From NCBI GenBank assembly GCA_017609625.1, contig JAFCDN010000005.1, positions 1-56,901 on the forward strand: a stretch of 56,901 nt of DNA, given 5' to 3'. Positions within the stretch are counted from its first letter, which is position 1. Each line of letters opens with the position of its first letter. The translations under genes were made by a program, and so were the position numbers. This DNA comes from Candidatus Iainarchaeum sp. (GTDB taxonomy: Archaea; Iainarchaeota; Iainarchaeia; Iainarchaeales; 1-14-0-10-31-34). Positions 1 through 8,696 of this stretch are shown here, in pieces. The notes under the pieces are model-generated. The model saw only the letters and a list, made by a program, of their open reading frames with translations. It ran no database searches and had not been told where the DNA came from.

Positions 1-3000
1 TTTGTCTCCTAATATTACTTGTTCAGTGCATTTGTTTATTACATATAATTTTTTGTCTATTGTTCCTATTTCAGAGTTTGTATGGCTGAATAATAAATCA
101 TCTCCCCATGCTTCAAGGCAGCTCCAGCCAGCGCTTACATTAATAAACACATTTACAGTTCGCAGTGTATACTGCCTTCCTTCTATTACTCCGCTTACTA
201 CAAGCCTTCCAATTATTTTCTGGTTTTCTTTTGTGTTTGTTGTTGCTTCAACTACTATTGGCGGAATTAAAGTCATTCCTCTCTTTAAGACTGTAATATC
301 TTTTTGAGGTGAATTTCCCCATAAAATTTTTACATCAGTGTTTCCCGGAGTATCAAACTGCATTGCAAAAGTTAAGTTTTCTATATCTGCCATTCCGGTG
401 TTTCTAATATATAATGGGTGCCTTGCAATTGCCTGTTGTTCCATTTTGCTTTGGGTTAACCACATTACTATTGAAGGACTAATGCTTAAAGAAAAAGTTT
501 CATGCCATAAAATAATTTTTGCAGGAATGCTTTTTTCCAGCTGAGAGGATTTGAAAAACAAATCATAATCTAATTCTGTCTGCTGGACAAAGTTTCTCTG
601 GATTTTATTTACTACTCCTACTTTAATATTTTTCACTTCATCTTTTTCTATTCTTACTCTTCCTGTACTGAATTCTATCTGGTCATCTGCCTGTCCTCTT
701 GGAACTGCCTGCATTTCAAATTCTAATGTAATTCCGCAGTTGTTTTTCAATCCTAAATCCATCTGCTTTGAGTTTCCGCTTGCGCCGATTAAATATTCTA
801 TCAGTTCTTTTCTGTCAAACTCCAGGCAATCTGGATCAAGTTTCTGGTTGTAGTTTACTTTAACTCTTGTTTTTGCTGTTACTGCAATTCCTTTTATTTC
901 TCCTGTTAGTTTTATTTCATTTTCTCCGTGCAAAAATATTTTTTCGTTTCCAGTGTATTCTACACTTAATTCTATTTCATTTTCTTCTCCTGCATTTAAT
1001 GCTGGAGGAGCATTAACAATTAATTCAAATTCTTTTGGAAAGTTTCCTGACGGAATTATTTCCGCAGCAAAATTTTCTATATTTTTTTCAGTTAAATTTT
1101 TTATTCTGATTTTTTCTGAAACAAAAATTTCTCCTTCTGAAAGGTTTATTATAATCTCTTCCTGCAGTTCCAGTCCTTTTCCAAATAATATAGTTATTGT
1201 TTTTTCTTTTTCTTTAAACCTTGGAGCAGAAACTTCTATTTGATATTTTCCTGCCTGTAAATTGTTTTCTATTCTGTATAACCCGTTTTTTCCATTCTTT
1301 TCTTCACTTTCATCAGAGAAAACTGTTGTTTCAATTTTTCCTTTTTCATTATAGAAAACTATTTTTGCGTTTTCGATTCCTTTTCCTTTTTCATCTTCCA
1401 CTGTTATTTCAAAGTCTTTTCCTTCTTTTACTGTTTCTGGCGCTTCAAAAAACAGTTCTTTTTCTGTATAAATTTTAAAGTAAAAGCTTTCCTGCATTGA
1501 ATCTTTTGGAGTGGTAATCCTTGAATTAATAAAACTGTCTCCTTCTGTTTTTGCCTTGAAATAAACTCTGATTTTTTTTCCTTTTCTTGGAACCGGAGTA
1601 GTGAATTCAATTGAAGTGTCGCTTGAATTGTTGTCAATAAACTGGCTGAAAGAATCAATTTCTTTTCCGGTAAACCCTATTCTTGGATTTTCTAGTGAAG
1701 TGTTTAATTTAAAATTTGCCTGAGTGCTTTTTCTTGCATGCAACTGCATTTCCAGTGCATAAACTTTTCCTTCCATTGCATAAAAGTCCTTTTTGTCATA
1801 CTTTTCTCCGTTTTCTCCAACTAAAGTGTATTCAATGCAAACTTCTTCCATGCATTCTGGTTCTGAATCAAAAACAGAAATTTCAAGTTCAGTTGTTTCT
1901 GCATATAATGACTGCCTGTCTGAACTTTCTTTGGCTTCTCCTAAAATATCATCTGCTGGATTCCTCAGGTATTTTGAGTCTGAAACACTCCATGCTCTGT
2001 ATTTCAATTTGACTGTTTCCTGTGAAATCAGTTCTCTTGCTTTAATTCTTATTTTGATTATTTTTGTTCCTTCTGGATCTGTATAATACATTTCCACAAA
2101 TTTATTCAGCTTTCCTCCTTCGCCTCTGTTGGAAAAATCTATTATTTTATTTCCTGGAGCAGGTGTAGGGCTGTAACTTCTTCCATAAAAGAATTTTGTT
2201 GTTCCCCCGTCAAATCCTGTTATTCCAATATCTTCTGAATCAGAATATTTTATTGAATCGCTTCCGGTCCTAAAGTGAAGCCCTCCTTTTTCCAGTCCTT
2301 CTGCCCATTCTGTTTTAAATTTCAGAATATATTCTTTTCCTTTTGTTATTCCTTCTGTTTCATTTCCTGCTAAATCAAATACCCCTAAAAATTCTATTTC
2401 AGGAACTTTTTCGCTTCTTTTTTCTGAATCAAACCTTACTTCTAAATTACTTTCTCCTTCCACATTTATTTCTTCTGTGTATTTTTTTCCGTCTGCTGTT
2501 GTTAATTCTATTTCAACTGAACTGTTTTCTCCTGCATCAAATAATATTTCTCCGCCCAGTTCTCCGTCATATAATATCTGCCCGCTTTTTGTTTTTATTA
2601 ATAAATTTCCGTCTGTAATCTGCTGGCCTGTTTCATCAAAAAATTTAATGCTTTTAACCGAATTTTTTCTTTCCAGTTTTACCAGTAAATTATTATTTTC
2701 GTGTTCTCCTATTACTATTGTTCCTCTTCCTTCAAGCAGTTCTTTTGTTGCTTTAACAAAAATTTCTGCTCCAATTGCCATGTTCATTCCAAATTTTCCG
2801 TCTGCTCCTGTGTATTTAACTCCTAATCCAGTTGGGATTTCCATTTCATCAATCATCTGGGTAAAATATAATGAAACATTTTCTGCCGGCTGTTCTTGTG
2901 CATCAATTACCTGAATTAAAAGCAGTCTGGAGTTTGTTTCACTTTGCTGTACAAGCTCTAAAGTGTCTTTTTCTTTTCCTGCTTGTTTTATTGCAGGCAG

Positions 3001-4185
3001 ATATCCTTCTTTTTCTGCTCCAATCCAGTAGTTTGCATCTTCTTCTAATCCTTTGAATAAAACTATTCCTTCATATAAAGTAAACTCTGAGGAAATGATT
3101 TCATTTTCTGAATTATATAATAAAACTTCTGCCCCTACAACAGGGTTTTGCGTGTCAGCATAAACTACTGTTACTTCTAGTTCTTTTCCTCCTTTTTCTA
3201 ATTCAACTGCACCTTGGTCTTCTTCTTCTCCTCTTAAAGTGATTTCTTTTGATTCAAATAATTTGTAGCCGTCTTTTTCTATTGTATATCTTACAACCAT
3301 TCCTTTTGGAAAACTCTGTGAATAAACTCCGTCTTCAACTATTTTTTCATCTATTAATTCATCTGTTTCTGCATTATAGACTTTTACTTTTACATTTTTG
3401 AGCAATTCTTCTGTTTCTTTATCAAACAAAGTAATAATCAGGTTGCTTTCCCCTGTAAATGCAAGTTCTTCTGGAGTCAGGTCAATTGATTTTGTTTCTT
3501 GTGATTCAAATCTTATTACATTAGTATATTCATAATATGAATCTGCTATTGCTGTAAGCAGAAGATCTTCTTCTGTTGGAACATCTAAAAATTCTATTTC
3601 TCCGTCTTGGTCTGTTAAACCGTCTTTTTCTATATGCTTCCATTCAATTGAAACATATACATCTTCAATGATTGTTCCTGTTTCTTTATCATAAAACCTA
3701 AATGTCGCTTTAATTGTATCAGCAAATTTTTTCAGGGAAAGATTTACTTCAGAGGCTGTATTTATTATTTTAATTGCTGCAGTTGCCGGCTCATATCCTT
3801 CTTTTTCTGCACTAAAAGTCAGTTCTGCTCCTGCACTTACTTTTAATTCAATTTCATCTCCGTGGTTTTTTATTCCCTTAAAAACTTCTTCTCCTGTTGC
3901 ATCTGTTACTGTTATATGAACTCCCTGTAGTGCTTCTCCATAAGTGTCTTTTAAATTCAAATAAACTTTTGAGTCAAAAGAAGTTCCTACAACCCCAAAT
4001 CCTATTATGCTTACAATCAGTATTGCTATCACTGCAATAGTTAAAGGAAAAAACGGAATTCCTTTTTCTTCTATTGGATCAATTACTTTATACACTGGAA
4101 GCCCTTTTTCTTCCAAAAAATCAAAGAAAGAATAAAACTTGTCTTCCAGTTTTGTATAAATATTTCCAAGTGTTTCTGAAATCAT
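1..4185 (-). CDS. Giant N-terminally anchored surface protein, 3' end outside the window
   Basis: The frame is open from an ATG at 4185 to the window edge, giving at least 1395 residues; the C-terminus is missing. Residues 1-45 look cytoplasmic, and residues about 46-68 form one membrane helix (PFFPLTIAVIAILIVSIIGF). The rest is a long outward-facing chain of beta-rich repeats of roughly 90 residues with phrases such as VSAGAELTFSAEKEGYEPA and LYNSENEIISSEF, typical of carboxypeptidase-regulatory-like and Ig-like folds. It is rich in Glu, Lys and Thr with few cysteines. It is probably a cell-surface stalk or adhesin. The family is inferred from repeat style only; no catalytic motif is visible. 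Codon use is like its neighbours. The adjacent archaeosortase raises the possibility of a processed C-terminus, which cannot be seen here. Confidence 0.85.
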   Translation of the reverse strand, partial: MISETLGNIYTKLEDKFYSFFDFLEEKGLPVYKVIDPIEEKGIPFFPLTIAVIAILIVSIIGFGVVGTSFDSKVYLNLKDTYGEALQGVHITVTDATGEEVFKGIKNHGDEIELKVSAGAELTFSAEKEGYEPATAAIKIINTASEVNLSLKKFADTIKATFRFYDKETGTIIEDVYVSIEWKHIEKDGLTDQDGEIEFLDVPTEEDLLLTAIADSYYEYTNVIRFESQETKSIDLTPEELAFTGESNLIITLFDKETEELLKNVKVKVYNAETDELIDEKIVEDGVYSQSFPKGMVVRYTIEKDGYKLFESKEITLRGEEEDQGAVELEKGGKELEVTVVYADTQNPVVGAEVLLYNSENEIISSEFTLYEGIVLFKGLEEDANYWIGAEKEGYLPAIKQAGKEKDTLELVQQSETNSRLLLIQVIDAQEQPAENVSLYFTQMIDEMEIPTGLGVKYTGADGKFGMNMAIGAEIFVKATKELLEGRGTIVIGEHENNNLLVKLERKNSVKSIKFFDETGQQITDGNLLIKTKSGQILYDGELGGEILFDAGENSSVEIELTTADGKKYTEEINVEGESNLEVRFDSEKRSEKVPEIEFLGVFDLAGNETEGITKGKEYILKFKTEWAEGLEKGGLHFRTGSDSIKYSDSEDIGITGFDGGTTKFFYGRSYSPTPAPGNKIIDFSNRGEGGKLNKFVEMYYTDPEGTKIIKIRIKARELISQETVKLKYRAWSVSDSKYLRNPADDILGEAKESSDRQSLYAETTELEISVFDSEPECMEEVCIEYTLVGENGEKYDKKDFYAMEGKVYALEMQLHARKSTQANFKLNTSLENPRIGFTGKEIDSFSQFIDNNSSDTSIEFTTPVPRKGKKIRVYFKAKTEGDSFINSRITTPKDSMQESFYFKIYTEKELFFEAPETVKEGKDFEITVEDEKGKGIENAKIVFYNEKGKIETTVFSDESEEKNGKNGLYRIENNLQAGKYQIEVSAPRFKEKEKTITILFGKGLELQEEIIINLSEGEIFVSEKIRIKNLTEKNIENFAAEIIPSGNFPKEFELIVNAPPALNAGEENEIELSVEYTGNEKIFLHGENEIKLTGEIKGIAVTAKTRVKVNYNQKLDPDCLEFDRKELIEYLIGASGNSKQMDLGLKNNCGITLEFEMQAVPRGQADDQIEFSTGRVRIEKDEVKNIKVGVVNKIQRNFVQQTELDYDLFFKSSQLEKSIPAKIILWHETFSLSISPSIVMWLTQSKMEQQAIARHPLYIRNTGMADIENLTFAMQFDTPGNTDVKILWGNSPQKDITVLKRGMTLIPPIVVEATTNTKENQKIIGRLVVSGVIEGRQYTLRTVNVFINVSAGWSCLEAWGDDLLFSHTNSEIGTIDKKLYVINKCTEQVILGDK

Positions 4186-4236
4186 TTTCTCACTACGCTA
4201 GATTCCCTCTACTCTAATGAATATTATAGCATTTAA

Positions 4237-4249
4237 TTATATATAAATT
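4237..4249 (-). promoter_or_regulatory. Archaeal TATA box for the giant surface protein
   Basis: Read on the minus strand, AATTTATATATAA lies about 50 nt before the ATG at 4185. A TAGTGAGA-like Shine-Dalgarno stretch sits just before that start, so a short leader is expected. Confidence 0.5.
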
Positions 4250-4319
4250 TACTGGAAAAGCCTTTAGAACAGGTTTTTTATGCAAAACTATTTTAACTTC
4301 TTATAACATTATATATTTT

Positions 4320-4841
4320 ATGATTACTCGGGGTAGTTCAAGAAGCGGCCCTAAAAAATTTCAGCCAAGAAGAGGGTCTAAAAGAAGGGGGTCTAAAAGA
4401 AGAGGACTGTCAAGATTAGTGCCTCGTGCAGGTGCAGGAAAAGGGACTCAAGGGAGACTTCGCAGAGGACCGCAAGGAAGCCGGTCACAAGAACAGCCAA
4501 GAGCCAAACCTAATTTTGATTCTCTAATAACCCATTATAGAAAGAGTAATCCTAAATTAGCCAGAGCTCTTGAAATGTTTAATAAGGTATGTGATAAAGC
4601 AAAAAAAAGCCCTCCTAAAACTCCTGCTGAACTAGAACTTGCAAGAAGTAATATTGCAACTCTTGCTGCGGAAGTAGAACGGCTTTTGAGAATTTATTCA
4701 GAACAAACTCTTTCTGAGGCAGAAGCAAGAACATCTCAAATAATTAAAGAAACTAATATGTTTCTTGCTAAAAACGCAGGGTGGCTTGATAGAAAAAGCA
4801 CGCGTGTGACTCCTCCAGAGAAAAAGGAAAGCAAAAGATAA
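4320..4841 (+). CDS. Small basic protein of unknown function
   Basis: This encodes 173 residues. The first about 65 residues are very rich in Arg, Gly, Ser and Lys (repeated RGSKRR units) and are probably disordered and nucleic-acid binding. Residues about 68-150 look helical, with heptad-like spacing (ARALEMFNKVCDKAKK, EVERLLRIYSEQTLSEAEA). The start codon follows an AT-rich TATA-like stretch (about 4300-4315) so closely that the mRNA may be leaderless. I do not recognise a family. It converges with the archaeosortase gene, leaving 3 nt between stop codons. Basic, low-complexity proteins of similar style also occur at 38413 and at the C-terminus of the protein at 40416. Confidence 0.6.
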   Translation: MITRGSSRSGPKKFQPRRGSKRRGSKRRGLSRLVPRAGAGKGTQGRLRRGPQGSRSQEQPRAKPNFDSLITHYRKSNPKLARALEMFNKVCDKAKKSPPKTPAELELARSNIATLAAEVERLLRIYSEQTLSEAEARTSQIIKETNMFLAKNAGWLDRKSTRVTPPEKKESKR

Positions 4842-4844
4842 AAA

Positions 4845-5342
4845 CTATTTTTTTACAGAAAAATAATACCACAAAAAATAATATCCTGCAACTAAAACAA
4901 ACAATGAAAGCCTGAACAAAACATCATGGGTTAATTCAATCTCTTCCATTGAACTTCCCTGAATCAAAGAAATCGTTATTGCTATTCTCATTATATTAAA
5001 TAAGAAAGTTGCAATCCCTGCCCCGATTATTCCAAAAACTTTTTTCTTTCTTTTAATTCCTTCTGTTGCAGTCACTGCAGACACTAGAAGAATAAATTCC
5101 ATCAATCCGGTGCAAAGATAGCTGATTTGAACTGAAAAATTTTCAAAATAAATTAATACAGGCTCCTGAAAAACAATTTCTCCCTGCATTCCGGTTAAAC
5201 CCAAAAAAAACAGCACGGCCTTTGCAAGCAGTAATTCAATCCATTCTAATGGAATCAATCCAATTACAAGAGAAAGGATTACATAAGAAACAATCAAAAC
5301 TAAAAGAAACTTCCCTCCTTTTACTGCTTCTGTTCTTTCCAT
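4845..5342 (-). CDS. Archaeosortase/exosortase family transpeptidase
   Basis: This polytopic membrane protein has 165 residues. It carries the archaeosortase/exosortase catalytic trio in the right order and context: Cys77 in SYLCTGLMEF, Arg119 in FNIMRIAI and His139 in LTHDVLFR. Family members cleave a C-terminal tripartite signal (short motif, membrane helix, basic tail) on secreted proteins and transfer the protein to a membrane lipid or other anchor. The N-terminal helices (residues 12-30 and 38-50) and later helices match the family's compact archaeal form. The start at 5342 is supported by a TATA box about 28 nt upstream, implying a leaderless message. A likely substrate in this window is the 1495-residue protein ending at 21392. 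The subfamily is not assigned. Confidence 0.85.
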   Translation of the reverse strand: MERTEAVKGGKFLLVLIVSYVILSLVIGLIPLEWIELLLAKAVLFFLGLTGMQGEIVFQEPVLIYFENFSVQISYLCTGLMEFILLVSAVTATEGIKRKKKVFGIIGAGIATFLFNIMRIAITISLIQGSSMEEIELTHDVLFRLSLFVLVAGYYFLWYYFSVKK

Positions 5343-5358
5343 TAATCAATTTATTATG

Positions 5359-5412
5359 AAAGAAGCTTTTAAACAGTTTTTTTTCCTGTCATTTAAAAAA
5401 GAAGCTTTTAAA
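5359..5412. promoter_or_regulatory. Back-to-back promoters built on a 15-bp direct repeat
   Basis: AAAGAAGCTTTTAAA occurs at 5359-5373 and identically at 5398-5412. Read leftward, the first copy centres about 28 nt before the archaeosortase ATG (5342). Read rightward, the second centres about 28 nt before the ATG at 5437. Both are therefore placed as archaeal TATA elements of leaderless genes, and the identical flank suggests shared regulation or a recent duplication. Confidence 0.55.
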
Positions 5413-5436
5413 TAATCTTTTTTCTATTTTTTTATT

Positions 5437-6369
5437 ATGACTTCTGTTAGCGAGGCATTTTCTGTTGTTCTGGCAAAAAGTTTTGACTGGAAGCTGTGGC
5501 TGTATTTAGCTGTAATTCTTTTAATTGGAATAATTGCAATTATGGTTCCTTTTTTTATTTTGTTTTTTATTGGTTTGTTTGTTTCAATTACATCAGGTTT
5601 TTCTCCAGCTGTCCTGTTCTTGTTTTTTATTTTTTTCATTTTATTCATGCTTATAGCTTTTTTTGTCGGAGCAGCAATGAATGGAACTGCCTTAAATTTA
5701 ATCAGAGAGAATTTGAGTAAAGGAACTTATGATTTATGGAAAGCCTGGGGAAAAACAAAACCAAGGATTTTCACTTCAGTGAAAGTTGAAATTATTGTTT
5801 CAATTTTCTTTTTCTTTTTGTTTTTAATCTGTTTTCTTCCATTTATTTTTTCTTTAATTAATTTTTTCAATTCTCTTTCTCTTCCAATGCTTTTGTTTTC
5901 CAGCCCGGAAACCTGGCTTAAACTTTTTTCTTCTCTTTTTGCTTCTCTTTTAGTTTCAGTTTTCATCTGGATTATTGTTTCTTTAATTTTGCTTCCTTTT
6001 ACTGTTCTTTACAGGCAGATTCCTTTTTTTGAATCAAAAGGAGCAGTTGATTCAATTTACAGAACAATCCATTTAGCCAGAAAAAACTACAGGAAAAACC
6101 TGTTTTTTGCTTTGCTTTTTTTCATTGTTTTTTTAGGCATTACTTTTCTTTATCTGATTCTTTCTTTTTCTTTTGCAGGAATTTCTTTGTTTCCAAGTTT
6201 AGGTGCAGTTATTTTTCTTTTAATGATTTTCCGTTTAATAATTGAAATCTTTTACACAATCTGGATTACTACTTTTTCTTATTTGTTTGACACACAAATT
6301 TATCTCTTGAACATTAAAGGCGAAACACCAAGGAAGTCTATTAAAAGAAGCAAGAAAAAGAAACGTTAA
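5437..6369 (+). CDS. Polytopic membrane protein, DUF4013/DUF7847-like architecture
   Basis: This encodes 310 residues, mostly hydrophobic and Phe-rich, with about six membrane helices (residues about 20-45, 50-75, 110-140, 160-185, 220-250, 255-285). A cytosolic amphipathic segment (RENLSKGTYDLWKAWGKTKPRIFTS) follows helix 2, and the C-terminus is strongly basic (KSIKRSKKKKR). The layout, a paired three-helix block with a repeated cytosolic loop, resembles uncharacterised archaeal integral membrane families of the DUF4013/DUF7847 kind. That is a judgement from pattern, not a certain match. It is diverged from the archaeosortase by 94 bases and lies upstream of the pilus ATPase, whose own promoter separates them. 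No enzymatic motif was seen. Confidence 0.6.
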   Translation: MTSVSEAFSVVLAKSFDWKLWLYLAVILLIGIIAIMVPFFILFFIGLFVSITSGFSPAVLFLFFIFFILFMLIAFFVGAAMNGTALNLIRENLSKGTYDLWKAWGKTKPRIFTSVKVEIIVSIFFFFLFLICFLPFIFSLINFFNSLSLPMLLFSSPETWLKLFSSLFASLLVSVFIWIIVSLILLPFTVLYRQIPFFESKGAVDSIYRTIHLARKNYRKNLFFALLFFIVFLGITFLYLILSFSFAGISLFPSLGAVIFLLMIFRLIIEIFYTIWITTFSYLFDTQIYLLNIKGETPRKSIKRSKKKKR

Positions 6370-6375
6370 AGTAAG

Positions 6376-6387
6376 TCTTTAATATAA
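6376..6387 (+). promoter_or_regulatory. TATA box of the pilus operon
   Basis: CTTTAATATAAG lies about 30 nt before the ATG at 6414, and AGGTTTGA just before that start may act as a weak ribosome binding site. Confidence 0.5.
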
Positions 6388-6413
6388 GTTTCACCTATTT
6401 TTTTTAGGTTTGA

Positions 6414-8696
6414 ATGAAGATTGGAAACTTTGAAGTAGGAGAGTATGCAGTAAAGGAATCAGGCGGAAAAAGGCACTTGATTTTTGACTGCAGAAACTGT
6501 GTTTATTCTTCTTCTTTAACTGACGACAAAGCCTGCAGATACCATGTAATAAATATTTTGTCGCAGGTTGAAGCAGATTTGGTTGTTTTAGCTGAAGTTT
6601 ATGAAAGAGTATTCAATAAACGCCAAACAAAATTGTTAAAAGAAATTTCAGAGCTGATTCCAAAGTTTGAGTTAGAAAACATCTGGGGGGTAAAAAATCT
6701 TGGAACAGAAGGTTCAGAGTGTGAAAAATTTTTTGGCTTGCGCCATGACTTGTTAGTGAAAGTCTCTCATGAATTAATCGGTTATGATCCAATCCTTGCA
6801 TATATTTCTTTGCTTTCAGAAATTAAAACAGAAAAAGAAAAAATGCAGAATGAAGCTTATGCTGCCTGCTCTAAAGAATACATGAACATTTTATTGTATC
6901 TGCAAACTGCATTTGAAGAAACTACTTTGATTACAGAAGCGAAAAAAATTCTGGTTAAATTAGAGCAGATGCCTGACACAAAACAATTATATTATTCTTT
7001 TTTTGAAGCGCAGGTTAAACCTTCTTTTATTGGCTCCAGATTAATGTTTGAAAAAGAAGAATCCCTGGAATTATTGGATGAGTATGCAGTAAAAAAATCC
7101 AGTGTTCAGATATTTAAGCATCCAAACAAATTAGAAAAACTTTATTTTTTAAATCCTCCTGAATACACTCTGCCTCCTGAAAAATATTTTGTTTTAAGCA
7201 AAACAAAAGAAATTGTTGCAACTTACAGGCCTGGAAGAACTTCTTTGTCTGCTATTGCAAAAAGCAGGAAATATTTTGAAAGAGTTTATGAAAGCACCAT
7301 AGTGGATATTTCAAAACAAAACAGCATTGATTTAAGCAAAGAAGAAGTAAAAGAATTAAGTGAAATAGTTGCAAGATATACAGTCGGCTACGGCATTCTT
7401 GAAATTTTATTGGGTGACAGAAACTTAACAGACATTTATTTAGATTCTCCTATAGGGCAGAGGCCTTTGTATGTAGTACATTCAGATTACGGCCAGTGCC
7501 AGACAAATATTCTTTACACTGAAGATGAAGCAGAATCAATGGTTTCAAAATTAAGGGCAATGAGCGGAAGACCTTTTGATGAAGCTCATCCTGTTTTGGA
7601 TTTTGATTTGCAGGATTTAGAAACAAGAACTGCTGTAATTGGAAAGCCTTTGGCGCCGGATGGAACTGCTTTTGCTTTTAGACTGCATAAAATGACTCCC
7701 TGGACTTTAGCCCAGTTTATTGACAACAAATTTATCACTCCTTTAGGGGCAGGACTGCTTTCGTTTTTTATTGACACTCAATCTACTATGCTGGTTACAG
7801 GCTCTAGGGGTTCTGGAAAAACTTCTTTGCTTGGGGCATTAGTGTTGGAAATTTTGCAGAATACCAGAATTATTTGTCAGGAAGACACTTTAGAAATTCC
7901 TGTTTCTTATATGAAAGAAATTGGCTTTAATATCCAGAGATTAAAAACTCGTGCGCCAATTGGAACTGCAAAAAATGAAACAGAAGTTTCTCCTCAGGAT
8001 GCATTAAGAACTGCTTTAAGACTAGGAGACTCTGCTTTGGTTTTAGGTGAAGTCAGAAGTGTTGAAGCAAGAGTATTATATGAAGCAATGCGTGTTGGTG
8101 CTGCAGGAAATATTGTGTTAGGAACAATTCACGGAGACTCTGCTTATAGTGTATGGGACAGGGTAGTAAATGATTTGGATGTTCCAAGCACTTCATTTAA
8201 GGCAACTGATGTTGTTGTGGTTGCAAGGCCGATCCGTTTTGGCGGCTCTTTGGAAAGGCACAGGCGACTTGTGCAGATTACTGAAATAAAAAAAGAATGG
8301 ATTACTGATCCCTTGCATGAAGGCGGTTTACTGGATTTAATGCTGTTTGATGCATCCAAAGACAAGTTAGAGTTAATGGAAGACAATTTAAAAGAATCCA
8401 GTTTGTTTGATAAAATCAATAAAACTTCAGGTCTGTCTATGACTGCAATGTGGGATTCAATCAGAATGAATTCTAATTCAAAATCTTTTATGGTTGAATT
8501 AAAAAACAAGTTAGAGTTTCCTGAACTCTTAGAAGCAGAAAACACTGTTCCTGCAACAAACAAATTAATGCTTTTAAAGCAGGAGCAGTTGGAAGAAAAC
8601 GGTTCAGTTGATTATTCAGATGTATTAGGTAAATGGAAATTCTGGTATAAAAACGAATTTGTGAAAAGGCTTCTTGCAAGAAGGAAGAAAAAATGA
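6414..8696 (+). CDS. Type II/IV secretion (archaeal pilus) assembly ATPase, long form
   Basis: This 760-residue ATPase would power pilin assembly at the inner face of the membrane. Walker A is GSRGSGKTS at about 463-471. The Asp-box-like QEDTLEIP follows, then Walker B/His-box elements LVLGEVRSVEA and GTIHGDSAYSV, all as in ArlI/TadA/GspE proteins. The N-terminal about 250 residues are additional to the core and contain a Cys triad (Cys26, Cys29, Cys41 in DCRNC...ACRYH) that could bind metal. The C-terminus ends in a basic stretch (RRKKK). It overlaps the next gene by 4 nt (ATGA), so ATPase and platform protein are translationally coupled. Whether it drives adhesion pili, secretion or DNA uptake is not shown. 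Confidence 0.9.
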   Translation: MKIGNFEVGEYAVKESGGKRHLIFDCRNCVYSSSLTDDKACRYHVINILSQVEADLVVLAEVYERVFNKRQTKLLKEISELIPKFELENIWGVKNLGTEGSECEKFFGLRHDLLVKVSHELIGYDPILAYISLLSEIKTEKEKMQNEAYAACSKEYMNILLYLQTAFEETTLITEAKKILVKLEQMPDTKQLYYSFFEAQVKPSFIGSRLMFEKEESLELLDEYAVKKSSVQIFKHPNKLEKLYFLNPPEYTLPPEKYFVLSKTKEIVATYRPGRTSLSAIAKSRKYFERVYESTIVDISKQNSIDLSKEEVKELSEIVARYTVGYGILEILLGDRNLTDIYLDSPIGQRPLYVVHSDYGQCQTNILYTEDEAESMVSKLRAMSGRPFDEAHPVLDFDLQDLETRTAVIGKPLAPDGTAFAFRLHKMTPWTLAQFIDNKFITPLGAGLLSFFIDTQSTMLVTGSRGSGKTSLLGALVLEILQNTRIICQEDTLEIPVSYMKEIGFNIQRLKTRAPIGTAKNETEVSPQDALRTALRLGDSALVLGEVRSVEARVLYEAMRVGAAGNIVLGTIHGDSAYSVWDRVVNDLDVPSTSFKATDVVVVARPIRFGGSLERHRRLVQITEIKKEWITDPLHEGGLLDLMLFDASKDKLELMEDNLKESSLFDKINKTSGLSMTAMWDSIRMNSNSKSFMVELKNKLEFPELLEAENTVPATNKLMLLKQEQLEENGSVDYSDVLGKWKFWYKNEFVKRLLARRKKK

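Noticed and set aside
2-3056. Several plus-strand open frames of 60-145 codons
   Set aside because: They run antisense to the continuous surface-protein frame (1-4185, minus strand), are Phe/Leu/Ser-biased as expected for antisense of Lys/Glu-rich protein, and have no ribosome sites.
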